Of a stretch of 64,000 nt of DNA, positions 41,999 through 50,423 are shown in pieces; the first letter of the stretch is position 1, and every line of letters starts with the position of its first letter. A program made the position numbers and the translations under genes. The DNA comes from JALRBM01 sp964615445 (GTDB taxonomy: Bacteria; Patescibacteriota; Saccharimonadia; Saccharimonadales; Saccharimonadaceae): assembly GCA_964615445.1 (NCBI GenBank), contig CAZTOK010000001.1:36142-100141 (forward strand), given 5' to 3'. Under the pieces are notes generated by a model, which was given only the letters and a program-made list of their open reading frames with translations, searched no databases and had not been told where the DNA came from.

Positions 41999-42382
41999 TT
42001 AACCAGGGTTCAGAAGCCATCTGGCTACTTCTGCTGCACCCGTCGAAGCCCAGCTTTTGATCGTTTGTACAGTCCTATCGTACCGCTTGGCGAGAATTTC
42101 ATACCGCTCAGTAATGAACGGAGAGAAGCCTTCACCTCCTAGAGCGTAGCGAATAGCTTCAGTGTATGCACTCTGAGGCATTTCATTCAGCGCGCGATGA
42201 ATTGCGTCGTAGGCATCTTGCTGAGATGTCATGCCAAGAGCATCGATGAGGTCTTGACCGATGTCAGTAACGACCATTCCCTTTCTAGTACCCAGCTCAA
42301 CGAGTCTGAACCAGATAATAGTATGGCGGGCGTCACTAGTGTCGTTGCTATATTCTTCAAACCCAAACCAAAACCCATCCAT
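41999..42382 (-). CDS. Unrecognised 127-residue protein
   Basis: No family recognised. The protein starts MDGFWFGFEEYSNDTSDARHTI cut short here, and is aromatic-rich early on. Its last third (ERYEILAKRYDRTVQTIKSW) has the spacing of a helix-turn-helix, so DNA binding is possible. The start at 42382 is chosen over a GTG at 42391 because GGAG lies 8 bases before it. It is monocistronic with its own hairpin terminator. The 484 bases upstream of it (42383-42866) hold no gene that I can support. Confidence 0.5.
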   Translation of the reverse strand: MDGFWFGFEEYSNDTSDARHTIIWFRLVELGTRKGMVVTDIGQDLIDALGMTSQQDAYDAIHRALNEMPQSAYTEAIRYALGGEGFSPFITERYEILAKRYDRTVQTIKSWASTGAAEVARWLLNPG

Positions 42383-42853
42383 TTGATGCACTCCTTCGGT
42401 CGATTCAAGTACGGCGCACTATCTACTAAAATAGACAGGACGCTGTACTTGAAGGCGGAAGAGAGTAAGTTTTGCTGTGAGATGGCAACTATTTGACTTT
42501 ATAGCATAAAGGTAAGAAGATCGCAATATAGGAATGGTGTATCAGTGAAGCTGTATCACCTTGTCGAAGTGTCGGTTACTCGCTAATACAAATTGAGTTA
42601 CAATAGGCTGTAGATGAACGACCGTCCATTGAAAGATTATAGTTCTCTTGAATTTCCTAGGCTATCTTCATGACTTTTTCCTTGATAACTGCCGAACCTG
42701 ATCTTCGCTCAAGCAAGGGGAGTGACCTGGCGCAGCCAGCTCAGACGGCTTGCTTATAAGGTAGCTGTGTTATCGTACATCTTTGTGTTGGAGTTAGGCT
42801 GCTCCGATGCCCGCCAAATTTACTTTACGATAGCCGAGCGGTTTGTGGTGTTG

Positions 42854-42859
42854 TATACT
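42854..42859 (+). promoter_or_regulatory. -10 box placed for leaderless mRNA
   Basis: TATACT ends 7 bases before the ATG at 42867. Confidence 0.5.
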
Positions 42860-42866
42860 AGTTGCT

Positions 42867-43100
42867 ATGAAGAAGCAGACCAAAGTAACGTTGCTCATTA
42901 GTGGTATATTGGTGGTCGTCGTCATTCTTGTAGTAGTAGGCGTTATTTTATTAATTCATCCGCAGTCTATATCGATTCAATCCTATGCAGATTGTAGTAA
43001 GGCTGAGGGCAGTACCATCCAGACGTCATATCCAACGGTTTGCATTACAAAAGATAAAAAGCGTTTTACGAATCCCAGTGAAAATATAACAAAGCCATAG
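42867..43100 (+). CDS. Small anchored extracellular protein with YPxxC motif
   Basis: The 77-residue protein has one N-terminal membrane helix (VTLLISGILVVVVILVVVGV) and a short outer domain: YADCSKAEGSTIQTSYPTVC, then ITKDKKRFTNP. The pattern C-x9-13-S/E-x-YP-x2-C-x5-7-F recurs in small CPR proteins, probably as a one-disulphide knob. The start at 42867 is preferred to an upstream in-frame codon because of the -10 position. A 16-bp hairpin terminator follows. Confidence 0.7.
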   Translation: MKKQTKVTLLISGILVVVVILVVVGVILLIHPQSISIQSYADCSKAEGSTIQTSYPTVCITKDKKRFTNPSENITKP

Positions 43101-43102
43101 CA

Positions 43103-43148
43103 ATATATAACAAAGCTCATTTAAGATTAGAAGAGCTTTGTTATATAT
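43103..43148 (+). terminator. Long hairpin terminator
   Basis: A perfect 16-bp stem (atatataacaaagctc with gagctttgttatatat) with a 14-base loop. Confidence 0.85.
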
Positions 43149-43217
43149 GATTTAGGAATAAACTATTCCTCGATATGTATTTAGTAGTAACGCAAAGTTT
43201 ACAACATTTTACACGTA

Positions 43218-43226
43218 TGGTATAAG
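43218..43226 (+). promoter_or_regulatory. Extended -10 promoter of the lysozyme-like gene
   Basis: TGGTATAAG lies 40 bases before the ATG at 43267, leaving a normal leader. Confidence 0.55.
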
Positions 43227-43266
43227 TAAAGAGCTTCTGTACAAAACACTTTCGTTGGGAGTGGTT

Positions 43267-43956
43267 ATGACATATCAGGAGGAGCCTAGGCCGCGTGGGG
43301 TACATGCCGGTGCACCTGCGGGAATCGCTATTTTGTTTGCTGTGGTGGCAGGAGCTGCATTCACTGGACATTTGCCAGGGCCATTACAGACACAATTCGA
43401 TGCGTTTGTCCAGTCCGCACCTAACCCCAGTACTGCTGCGGCTGCTTCCCCGGCACCTCTCGCGGCTGCCCATCCGCTTGTGGCAGCGGGGCATGTGTCA
43501 GGTGACACGCCTGAGGCGAGAATTTGGAATTTCCTCATTGCCAATGGTTTTACGCACGAGCAGGCTGCCGGTATTATGGGTAATCTTCAGGCAGAGAGTC
43601 ACTTCGATTCTTCCATTGTGGAGTATAGTGGCGGAGGTGGCTACGGCATTGCTCAGTGGACGGGTGGTAGGCGGTCTCTGCTGGAAGCAGCCGCGGAGCG
43701 AGCACATGTTCATGTTTCGGATTTGGTATTCCAGTTGAACTACTTGTTGTATGACATGCAGAACCGCCATACGATGTATTACACTCATTATCGTACGGTT
43801 TGGGATGCGGTTATGGCTCAGACAACGATCGCAGGTGCGCTGTTGGTCTTCCATAACGAATACGAGCAGTCTTATCTCATGAACTATGGAGACCAGGCCG
43901 TACTGAACGCTCGGTTGGGCTTGGCGCGGGACGTCTTCAATTCGTTCGTACACTAG
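43267..43956 (+). CDS. Phage tail-type lysozyme (peptidoglycan hydrolase), exported
   Basis: The 229-residue protein has a hydrophobic segment (APAGIAILFAVVAGAAFTGHL) near residues 15-36 and a low-complexity Ala/Pro linker. From about 80 it has a phage-tail lysozyme domain: FLIANGFTHEQAAGIMGNLQ, AESHF with the catalytic-type glutamate, GGGYGIAQWTGGRR and WDAVMAQTTIAGALLVFHNEYE. It should cleave peptidoglycan outside the membrane, as a cell-wall remodelling enzyme or one used against a host cell. GGGAG lies 6 bases before ATG. It is monocistronic and GC-richer than core genes. No phage genes lie nearby. Confidence 0.82.
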   Translation: MTYQEEPRPRGVHAGAPAGIAILFAVVAGAAFTGHLPGPLQTQFDAFVQSAPNPSTAAAASPAPLAAAHPLVAAGHVSGDTPEARIWNFLIANGFTHEQAAGIMGNLQAESHFDSSIVEYSGGGGYGIAQWTGGRRSLLEAAAERAHVHVSDLVFQLNYLLYDMQNRHTMYYTHYRTVWDAVMAQTTIAGALLVFHNEYEQSYLMNYGDQAVLNARLGLARDVFNSFVH

Positions 43957-43962
43957 AAGCAC

Positions 43963-44001
43963 GCCGTCTCTCTGTGATCAGCATGGTCACGGAGAGACGG
44001 C
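43963..44001 (+). terminator. Terminator of the lysozyme-like gene
   Basis: Arms of 15 bp (gccgtctctctgtga with tcacggagagacggc, one G-T pair). Confidence 0.85.
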
Positions 44002-44027
44002 TATATAAACTGAATTTATGTTAAAGC

Positions 44028-44056
44028 TTGACAGTTGGGTGCGTATACGATATGTT
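44028..44056 (+). promoter_or_regulatory. Sigma-70 type promoter of the orphan membrane gene
   Basis: TTGACA (44028-44033) and TATGTT (44051-44056) with a 17-base spacer, 49 bases before the ATG. A second TTGACA occurs at 44080. Confidence 0.5.
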
Positions 44057-44105
44057 TGAGAGCGTTGTTACTAGGAACGTTGACAATCTATAGAAAGGGG
44101 TAGCT

Positions 44106-45470
44106 ATGGCCACCTCGGGCGATAGGTGGGTTGAGTTCGGTAAATGGCTTGGTCCATTCATCTCAAACTGCATCCAGTCGGTTTGTATCTTCGTACTCAT
44201 TGCTGCGATCATCGGTGCCGACTTGGCGCTCGGTCCACAGTTCATGAATGCATATGGAGATACCAATCTACAGAGTCTGGGCATGCCGTTTGCACTGGTG
44301 GTACCTTTCCTACCTTGGATTTTTTCTATCACGACGACCAGTTATCAGTACATGCTGGGAGCCCTGATCAAACAGGGTGGCTCATGGCATAATTCAACGC
44401 TGAAATTCAAGATGGCCCGTATTTCGGGTATCGTCATTGCTCTTGCCGACACCGGTGGTGATGTGGCGGGCTTTACGACGGTACGTTATGGTGCCGAACA
44501 GGGATTAAAGGTGGTACCCGATAACGCTCCTGCTGGATGGTATCTGTGTGCTGCCTTGATCGTTATTGTCTGCGGTGGTCAGGAGTTCTTCCTTGAGAAG
44601 CTGCTTGACTGGCGCGGAAAAGATGCGAGCAAGAAGGTGCAGCGACGCGTACCTGGCGGAAGGGCAATTGAGGGTGTTATCTGGCTTGCAGGTCAGGCCT
44701 TTGGTTTTCTTCGCTTTCTGGGACACACCGGAGGTAGTCCGGCCGTTCTCGCGCTTGACGTTAGCTTGACATTCTACTTTCTGGAAACGCAGGTCGGTAG
44801 TATGGATGGTGCCGCAGGCTTCTTTAGCGGAACCTTCTTCCTTGGACTTGCGATCGGTCTTACGACACTTCAGTCACTCGGCTATCGCTACTTGGAAAAC
44901 AATAATATCAAGTGGCGCAAGGAGTGGTGGGCGTGGATCGTGGTTGCCGCTACTCTATTTGACGTCGCGACGGACTTGGGTGGATTTACTACATTGATGT
45001 ATGGCCAGGAACAGGGCTCGGGAATCATTCCGCATCCCATGTCTCTGGCTTATGGCTTGATGGCTATTGCAATCGTTGGACTGTGCGGTTTCTATGAGAT
45101 TATCTCTGATGAGGTTCGCACCGTCTTTGTGCCATTCCCCAAGGCGAAGGCGAAGGCCGATGCCAAGAGGGCAGCCCGCCTTGCAAAGAAGGCCGCAAAG
45201 GGTAAGCCTGGTATGCCGGGTATGCCTCCTGGAATGCAGCCTCCTATGGGTAGGCCTGGTGGTATGCCTGGCATGCCTCCTTTTGGAGCGGGAGCACCGA
45301 CGCCTGGCGCCGGGCCATCTTTCGGTGGCGGATCAATGCCCTCGCCGCCATTTGGACCGCCTGGTGGTGCTGGTATGCCGCCATTCCCGCCCGGTGGTGG
45401 GCAACCTCCGCAGGGTTCTGGTGGCAGCACTCCTCCTCCCCCTCCCCCTTCCGGTTGGGCTGGTAGGTAA
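44106..45470 (+). CDS. Membrane protein with duplicated core and proline-glycine-rich tail
   Basis: The 454-residue protein has about eight hydrophobic segments. Two of them end in a related motif: LADTGGDVAGFTTVRYGAEQG near 120 and LFDVATDLGGFTTLMYGQEQG near 285, which implies an internal duplication. A lysine-alanine helix (residues 345-368) leads to a tail of about 85 residues made of Pro, Gly and Met repeats ending PPPPPPSGW. No family recognised. AAAGGGG lies 5 bases before ATG. It is a single gene with its own promoter and terminator. Confidence 0.7.
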   Translation: MATSGDRWVEFGKWLGPFISNCIQSVCIFVLIAAIIGADLALGPQFMNAYGDTNLQSLGMPFALVVPFLPWIFSITTTSYQYMLGALIKQGGSWHNSTLKFKMARISGIVIALADTGGDVAGFTTVRYGAEQGLKVVPDNAPAGWYLCAALIVIVCGGQEFFLEKLLDWRGKDASKKVQRRVPGGRAIEGVIWLAGQAFGFLRFLGHTGGSPAVLALDVSLTFYFLETQVGSMDGAAGFFSGTFFLGLAIGLTTLQSLGYRYLENNNIKWRKEWWAWIVVAATLFDVATDLGGFTTLMYGQEQGSGIIPHPMSLAYGLMAIAIVGLCGFYEIISDEVRTVFVPFPKAKAKADAKRAARLAKKAAKGKPGMPGMPPGMQPPMGRPGGMPGMPPFGAGAPTPGAGPSFGGGSMPSPPFGPPGGAGMPPFPPGGGQPPQGSGGSTPPPPPPSGWAGR

Positions 45471-45478
45471 CACATGAA

Positions 45479-45514
45479 GAAAGGTGCGGCGACAATGTCG
45501 TCACCGCACCTTTC
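45479..45514. terminator. Terminator between the orphan membrane gene and the MFS gene
   Basis: gaaaggtgcgg pairs with ccgcacctttc, with an inner gac/gtc stem. Confidence 0.85.
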
Positions 45515-45533
45515 TATAAAAACGAATTTATTT

Positions 45534-46964
45534 TTAGTGAAGAGCTACAGGCTCGTTAGAAGTGGCAGGTTGAGCTGCTTTTTTTGGCGTTTTAATAATT
45601 GTTATTGCAAATATAACCGCAGCGGCAGCGAATCCGGCTGCGACGCCAAATGCTATCTTATCTCCCTGAAGAAGCGCCGAAATCTGCCCTAGATGAAGCG
45701 AACTTTGAACGACAGTTGCAGATACACCGGAAAGGATGGCAAGACCAAGTGCACCGCCCATCTGTTGGGATGTATTGAGCATTCCTGAAGCTAGCCCAGC
45801 TTCCTCTCCTGGCACACCCGATGTTGCCGAAATAGTTACCGATACAAAACTCATGCCCATACCACTGGCCATAAGAATGATCGCTGGAAGGATACCCGTA
45901 AGATAGCTACTCGTTAAAGTAAGTTGACTTAACCATAATAATCCACCGGTAAGAAGCGCCGGGCCAATAATCAGAAATGGTCGTGGGCCAAACTTTGGCA
46001 ACACGCGTGGAACAATATTTGAAATTATTGATAGCACGATCGGAAACGGCAAGAAGCTGAAGCCTGCAGCAACTGGGTCGTAGTGCATGACTGTTTGCAC
46101 ATAGAGCGAGAGGAGGAAGAACATGCCAAGCATGCCCGCCACAATAGGCATCATCATAAGATTGGCGCCCGCAACGTTACGATTTTTAAGGATGCGCAGT
46201 GGCATAAGCGGGTGCGATACCCGTGATTCATTCCATACAAAACCAGTGAGTAATGCGATCGCAGCTGCAAGTAATCCTAGTGTGCCAGGATGTAACCAGC
46301 CCCAAGTTGGCGCCTCGGTGAGTCCATACACTAGCGTCATAAGGCCTGCGGTTACTAATGCGGCTCCACTAAGGTCGAGATGACGATGGGTTGCGGTCGA
46401 CTCATGTTTTGGTACGATTCGTAAAATAGCAATAGTCGAAAGAATACCAACCGGAACATTAATAAAGAAGTTCCAGCGCCAGTCGAGGTACTGAGTTAAA
46501 AGACCGCCAACGACCAACCCCGCGGCCGCGCCACCAGCAGCAACGGTTGTCCAAATACCAAGGGCGGTGTTGCGTACTTTTCCCTCACGAAAGGTGGTGA
46601 GCACGATGGAAAGCGCACTTGGCGACATGAGCGCGGCAGCCATTCCTTGAATGGCGCGCAGTGCAATGATCTCAAATGGTGACTGTGAGATACCAATTAA
46701 TAGTGAGGCAATCGTAAAGCCAATGATTCCTGTCACAAGTGTGCGGCGACGTCCAAAAAGGTCGGCGGCGCGTCCACCTAGCAGTAGAAATCCACCAAAT
46801 GTCAGCGCATAAGCAGAGATAATCCACTGCAAGGTGCTGGCATCAAAGTGTAAGGCTTTTTGAATTGCAGGGAGGGCGACGTTTGCCACTGACGTGTCGA
46901 GGACCACCATAAATTGGGCGATCGCAAGCAGCGTTAAAACGAGCCAACGAGAATGTTGTTTCAT
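45534..46964 (-). CDS. MFS drug exporter, DHA2/EmrB type
   Basis: The 476-residue 14-helix exporter opens with LLAIAQFMVVLDTSVANVALPAIQ (motif D1) and has GGRAADLFGRRRTLVTG (motif A) and AGGAAAGLVVGGLLTQY (motif C). It is probably a proton antiporter for toxic compounds. AAGGAA lies 6 bases before ATG, and TATAAT is 32 bases upstream on the same strand. It is divergent from a MarR gene, as is the MFS gene at 10-12 kb; the intergenic regions share an element. Confidence 0.93.
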   Translation of the reverse strand: MKQHSRWLVLTLLAIAQFMVVLDTSVANVALPAIQKALHFDASTLQWIISAYALTFGGFLLLGGRAADLFGRRRTLVTGIIGFTIASLLIGISQSPFEIIALRAIQGMAAALMSPSALSIVLTTFREGKVRNTALGIWTTVAAGGAAAGLVVGGLLTQYLDWRWNFFINVPVGILSTIAILRIVPKHESTATHRHLDLSGAALVTAGLMTLVYGLTEAPTWGWLHPGTLGLLAAAIALLTGFVWNESRVSHPLMPLRILKNRNVAGANLMMMPIVAGMLGMFFLLSLYVQTVMHYDPVAAGFSFLPFPIVLSIISNIVPRVLPKFGPRPFLIIGPALLTGGLLWLSQLTLTSSYLTGILPAIILMASGMGMSFVSVTISATSGVPGEEAGLASGMLNTSQQMGGALGLAILSGVSATVVQSSLHLGQISALLQGDKIAFGVAAGFAAAAVIFAITIIKTPKKAAQPATSNEPVALH

Positions 46965-46988
46965 AAAATTCCTTTAAAATTAGTTGAT

Positions 46989-47017
46989 TTACTAAACTAT
47001 TATACTTATATATAGTT
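46989..47017. promoter_or_regulatory. Divergent promoter/operator of the second MFS-MarR pair
   Basis: aactat (46995-47000) and atagtt (47012-47017) form an inverted repeat around TATAAT boxes. tatacttatatatagtt (47001-47017) matches 12013-12029 at 15 of 17 bases. The 12-mer ttactaaactat (46989-47000) is the exact reverse complement of 12024-12035. Confidence 0.6.
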
Positions 47018-47070
47018 GATAATGTCAAGTAATTTGCAAAAAAAGTAAGAAAGATGTATCATTTTTATAA

Positions 47071-47499
47071 ATGGAACAATATAACACACGCGAGTCTCTG
47101 TATCTTATGCTTTCCCAAACAATGCTTATTGTTAAGCAGGGCTTTATGAAACTAGCCGAGCATCACGATCTGAACGTGGCACAACTGCATACTCTTATGC
47201 TTATGGAAAAAGACCGGCCTATGCCTATGAACGAAATCTCTTGCATGCTGCACTGTGACGCGTCATACGTTACGAGTGTAATTGATAAACTTCTTGCGGC
47301 TGGATATGTGGTACGCAACGAGAAGCCGGAAGATCGACGCGTTAAAATGATCGAGTTAACCGCCAAGGGTATTGCATGCCAAAAGCAAACCTTAGAGGAG
47401 GTAACTGATTTGGAACTTCCCGGATTTAAAAACCTGAATGAAGATCAAATAAAAACACTTCACGAGTTACTCATTATTATTCTCGAGTCGGCAAAATAA
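47071..47499 (+). CDS. MarR-family transcriptional regulator
   Basis: The 142-residue winged-helix protein has the HTH MPMNEISCMLHCDASYVTSVIDKL and wing YVVRNEKPEDRRVKMIEL with the DRR motif. It is divergent from the MFS exporter gene with 106 bases between, and probably represses it in response to a ligand. It has only weak ribosome-binding sequence (GTAAGAAAG region). Confidence 0.9.
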   Translation: MEQYNTRESLYLMLSQTMLIVKQGFMKLAEHHDLNVAQLHTLMLMEKDRPMPMNEISCMLHCDASYVTSVIDKLLAAGYVVRNEKPEDRRVKMIELTAKGIACQKQTLEEVTDLELPGFKNLNEDQIKTLHELLIIILESAK

Positions 47500-47504
47500 A
47501 TAGA

Positions 47505-47536
47505 GGATGAACGGCCCGTAGAGGCACCGTTCATCC
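47505..47536. terminator. Terminator between the MarR gene and an orphan gene
   Basis: The 10-bp arms ggatgaacgg and ccgttcatcc flank a 12-base loop. Confidence 0.8.
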
Positions 47537-47541
47537 AACCC

Positions 47542-47961
47542 TTACTGATTGTGACGATTAACGTATATGGTGTTAATTGCGGAACGTAACTGGCGTAGCG
47601 CTTCATCTCCCGAGATGCCAGCCACGAGTGCGTAGGTGCTAGCGGCTGTAGCAACGGCATCCATAATGGGAAGTGGAATCCATTTCAGCCCCCATTCTAC
47701 ACTTTGACTTTCGTTTGATGCATGAATAACGCTAGTTGCTAGATTTTGGGCGAAGGACGTCAGTAGCATTTGGGCGTAGTAGGATCGCCTGTTGCGAAAC
47801 TCTCGAATGATATTGTCTCGGGCTTCATCTACAGTTATTTCACTGATAGCTGCGTACGATACGAGCGCGACATAGGCCGGGTCTTCTTCGCGGATCTCCT
47901 TACCGAACATGGCGGCGTACCCTAAGGTCGCCATCTCTAAGGCAGCTTGCTGAATATTCAT
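47542..47961 (-). CDS. Unrecognised 139-residue protein
   Basis: A mostly helical, soluble protein with an alanine-rich C-terminal half (MDAVATAASTYALVAGISGDEA). No family recognised. The gene has an extended -10 (TGGTATAAT, 47999 to 47991 on the minus strand) 29 bases upstream, a Shine-Dalgarno (GGAGAG) and its own terminator, so it is a complete monocistronic unit. Confidence 0.55.
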   Translation of the reverse strand: MNIQQAALEMATLGYAAMFGKEIREEDPAYVALVSYAAISEITVDEARDNIIREFRNRRSYYAQMLLTSFAQNLATSVIHASNESQSVEWGLKWIPLPIMDAVATAASTYALVAGISGDEALRQLRSAINTIYVNRHNQ

Positions 47962-48009
47962 AGCTGCTCTCCAATCGTAGGGTTGAAAAGATTATACCAT
48001 CAGTAGTGC

Positions 48010-48035
48010 GGGCCTCCAAGGTAGCTTGGAGGCCC
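48010..48035 (-). terminator. Terminator of the orphan gene at 48041
   Basis: The 11-bp arms gggcctccaag and cttggaggccc with loop gtag lie 5 bases after the minus-strand stop. Confidence 0.85.
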
Positions 48036-48040
48036 TTATC

Positions 48041-48427
48041 TCACCCTTGCTGCATGTGCAACCATTTCTTGGCAAGCTCTGCTGCCTGTTTGTAGTACTC
48101 CTTGAATCCTTCTTGACCTTCGGTAAAACTGTGGCAGTAAAGAACATACAAGCAGAAATCAGGAGTATACTGAACTCGCTCTTGCTCTTCGGAAAGCGCT
48201 GAGAAGTTGTAGATAAAGTCGGCCGGCAGCCTGCCGCTATCTAATTCGTAGCGACAGCGGTAGACCTCGCTAGCGATTGTCGCTACGAATGCAGGATGAA
48301 CATCGTTTTCGCTGATCAGTGTGTAGAGTCGGCTAAACCACTCAACGAGTTTACCTTCGTCGCGTGCAACGAATGACGCCTCGTCTCTTAACACATCGCA
48401 TCGTGCCTCGAGTGTATGTGCATCCAT
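48041..48427 (-). CDS. Unrecognised 128-residue protein
   Basis: A soluble, helical, acidic protein with three scattered cysteines and an aromatic-rich stretch (FCLYVLYCHSF). No family recognised. GGGAG lies 7 bases before the ATG and a strong terminator directly follows the stop. It stands next to another orphan of similar size and design but in a separate unit. Confidence 0.55.
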   Translation of the reverse strand: MDAHTLEARCDVLRDEASFVARDEGKLVEWFSRLYTLISENDVHPAFVATIASEVYRCRYELDSGRLPADFIYNFSALSEEQERVQYTPDFCLYVLYCHSFTEGQEGFKEYYKQAAELAKKWLHMQQG

Positions 48428-48540
48428 GACAACTCCCGATTGGCTAGGTGAACTTCTTCATGATATGAATGAAATTGAGTCAGGTCAAGTAATGCTTGAC
48501 TATGGGTATTTTTTATCTTTTAGTATTTATCTTTATATGG

Positions 48541-48580
48541 TATACTAACAGATAATGAGGAACAGTCCGTTAACGGACGT
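48541..48580 (+). promoter_or_regulatory. typA promoter and start region with a 14-bp palindrome
   Basis: TATACT at 48541-48546 ends 8 bases before ATG 48555. The perfect palindrome gtccgttaacggac (48565-48578) lies between this ATG and a second in-frame ATG at 48588. It could be an operator or an RNA hairpin that affects the choice of start. Confidence 0.5.
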
Positions 48581-50411
48581 TATTTTTATGATAGATACAA
48601 AATTTATACGCAATATTGCCATTATCGCTCACGTTGACCACGGAAAAACTACCCTGGTTGATGGGTTGTTAAAACAAAGCAAAACTTTTCGCGATAACCA
48701 AGCAGAGATGAGCCAAGAGCTTATTATGGATAGTGGTGACCAAGAGCGTGCTCGTGGGATTACCATTACTGCTAAGCAGACGTCGATTTACCACGGCGAC
48801 TACAAAATTAATATTATTGACACCCCAGGTCATGCTGATTTTAGTGGTGAAGTTGAGCGTACGCTTAATATGGCCGATGGCGTACTGCTGATTGTAGATG
48901 CCCAAGAAGGACCAATGCCGCAAACTAAGTTTGTGCTTTCTAAGGCGCTTGAGCTTGGCTTAAAGCCAGTAGTGATTATTAACAAAATTGACAAACCGTC
49001 GCGGCGCATTGCAGAAGTAGAAGATGAAATTGCCGATCTATTCTTGGAGCTAGCGGTTGACGACAGTCAGCTACATTATCCAGTATATTACGCTATTGGC
49101 CGTGATGGTAAAGCCTGGAAGGCACTGCCAGATAACCCTTCAGAACATGCCGATTTAGAGCCTATTTTTGAGGCTATTATTACTGACATTCCGGCGCCAG
49201 ATGTTGACGAGACCAAGCCATTGCAACTGCTTGTTACCTCACTGCAATACGATTCATTCCTCGGGAAATATGCTATTGGTCGCGTGTCACGTGGCGAAGC
49301 CAAAAAAGGTCAGCCAGTCATGCTTATTAAGCGCGACGGTACGCAGATTGCAGGTAAAATCGATAAAATTTTTGGTTACCGAGGCCTCGCTCGTGAAGAA
49401 GTTGATACTGCAATAGCCGGCGACATCGTGGCACTAACAGGTATTTCCGATGCGCATATTGGCGAAACAATTGCCGATCGTGACACGCCAGAGGCGCTGC
49501 CAATTATTGATATTGAAGCACCAACGCTTAGTATGTACCTTGGTCCAAACACCAGCCCTATGAAAGGTCGTGAAGGGGAGTTCAATACCTCTCGTCAAAT
49601 TGGCGATCGCTTAAGGAAAGAGCTTGAAACCAATGTGAGTCTACGGGTTGAAGAAACGGGTATTGGGTTTGTCGTATCGGGCCGTGGTGAGTTGCATCTT
49701 TCTGTACTTATTGAATCGCTTCGTCGTGAAGGCTACGAGTTTGAGGTTGGTCGTCCGCAAGTAGTAACGATTGAAGAAGACGGGGTTATAAAAGAACCTG
49801 TCGAAGAACTACTTATTGAAGTTGCGCCGGAATTCCTTGGAACGGTAAGTCAAGAACTTGGAACGCGTCGCGCTGCGCTCACCAAGCAAGAGCAGACCAG
49901 TAGTGGCACTACGCGCACTACATATATTTTGCCCACCCGCGCTATGATTGGGTTGCGTAACCTCCTCCTGACCGCTACAAAAGGTACGGTCATTATGAAC
50001 AGCTTGCCGCATGGTTACCAGCCAATGGGACCGAAGCTGCAAAAGACACGAAATGGTGCATTGGTCGCAACTGATCCTGGCACGACAACACCATATGCCC
50101 TTCAGGCGGCTGAAGCCCGCGGCGATTTGTTTGTTGGCCCGGGTATTGAAGTATATACGGGTATGATCGTGGGTGTATATAACCGTCACGAAGACCTTGA
50201 TATTAATGTATGCAAGGCAAAACACCTAACAAACATGCGCAGTAGTGGAAGTGACGGTGCCGTACAGTTGACGCCCTTTACAGAGCTAAGCCTTGAACAG
50301 TGTATCGACTTTATTGAAGACGATGAGCTGCTTGAAGTCACACCAAAAGCACTCCGTTTGCGTAAACGTCATCTCGATCCAAATCAGCGTAAGCGTGCGG
50401 CTAAGCAGTAA
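48555..50411 (+). CDS. typA: Ribosome-associated GTPase TypA/BipA
   Basis: TypA is a translational GTPase related to EF-G that aids ribosome assembly under stress. The protein has G1 AHVDHGKTT, G2 RGITITAKQTS, G3 DTPGHADF and G4 NKID in the first 150 residues. Domain II, the EF-G-like III and V domains and the C-terminal domain (YILPTRAMIGLRNLLLT, RKRHLDPNQRKRAAKQ) follow. The start is either 48555 (618 residues, placed for a leaderless message) or 48588 (607 residues, more typical of the family). Confidence 0.95.
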   Translation: MRNSPLTDVIFMIDTKFIRNIAIIAHVDHGKTTLVDGLLKQSKTFRDNQAEMSQELIMDSGDQERARGITITAKQTSIYHGDYKINIIDTPGHADFSGEVERTLNMADGVLLIVDAQEGPMPQTKFVLSKALELGLKPVVIINKIDKPSRRIAEVEDEIADLFLELAVDDSQLHYPVYYAIGRDGKAWKALPDNPSEHADLEPIFEAIITDIPAPDVDETKPLQLLVTSLQYDSFLGKYAIGRVSRGEAKKGQPVMLIKRDGTQIAGKIDKIFGYRGLAREEVDTAIAGDIVALTGISDAHIGETIADRDTPEALPIIDIEAPTLSMYLGPNTSPMKGREGEFNTSRQIGDRLRKELETNVSLRVEETGIGFVVSGRGELHLSVLIESLRREGYEFEVGRPQVVTIEEDGVIKEPVEELLIEVAPEFLGTVSQELGTRRAALTKQEQTSSGTTRTTYILPTRAMIGLRNLLLTATKGTVIMNSLPHGYQPMGPKLQKTRNGALVATDPGTTTPYALQAAEARGDLFVGPGIEVYTGMIVGVYNRHEDLDINVCKAKHLTNMRSSGSDGAVQLTPFTELSLEQCIDFIEDDELLEVTPKALRLRKRHLDPNQRKRAAKQ

Positions 50412-50423
50412 GTAGAAGAGTTA

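Noticed and set aside
42383..42866. A gene in the 484-base stretch before the small anchored protein
   Set aside because: No frame with start signals or protein-like composition was found on either strand; only weak inverted repeats are present.
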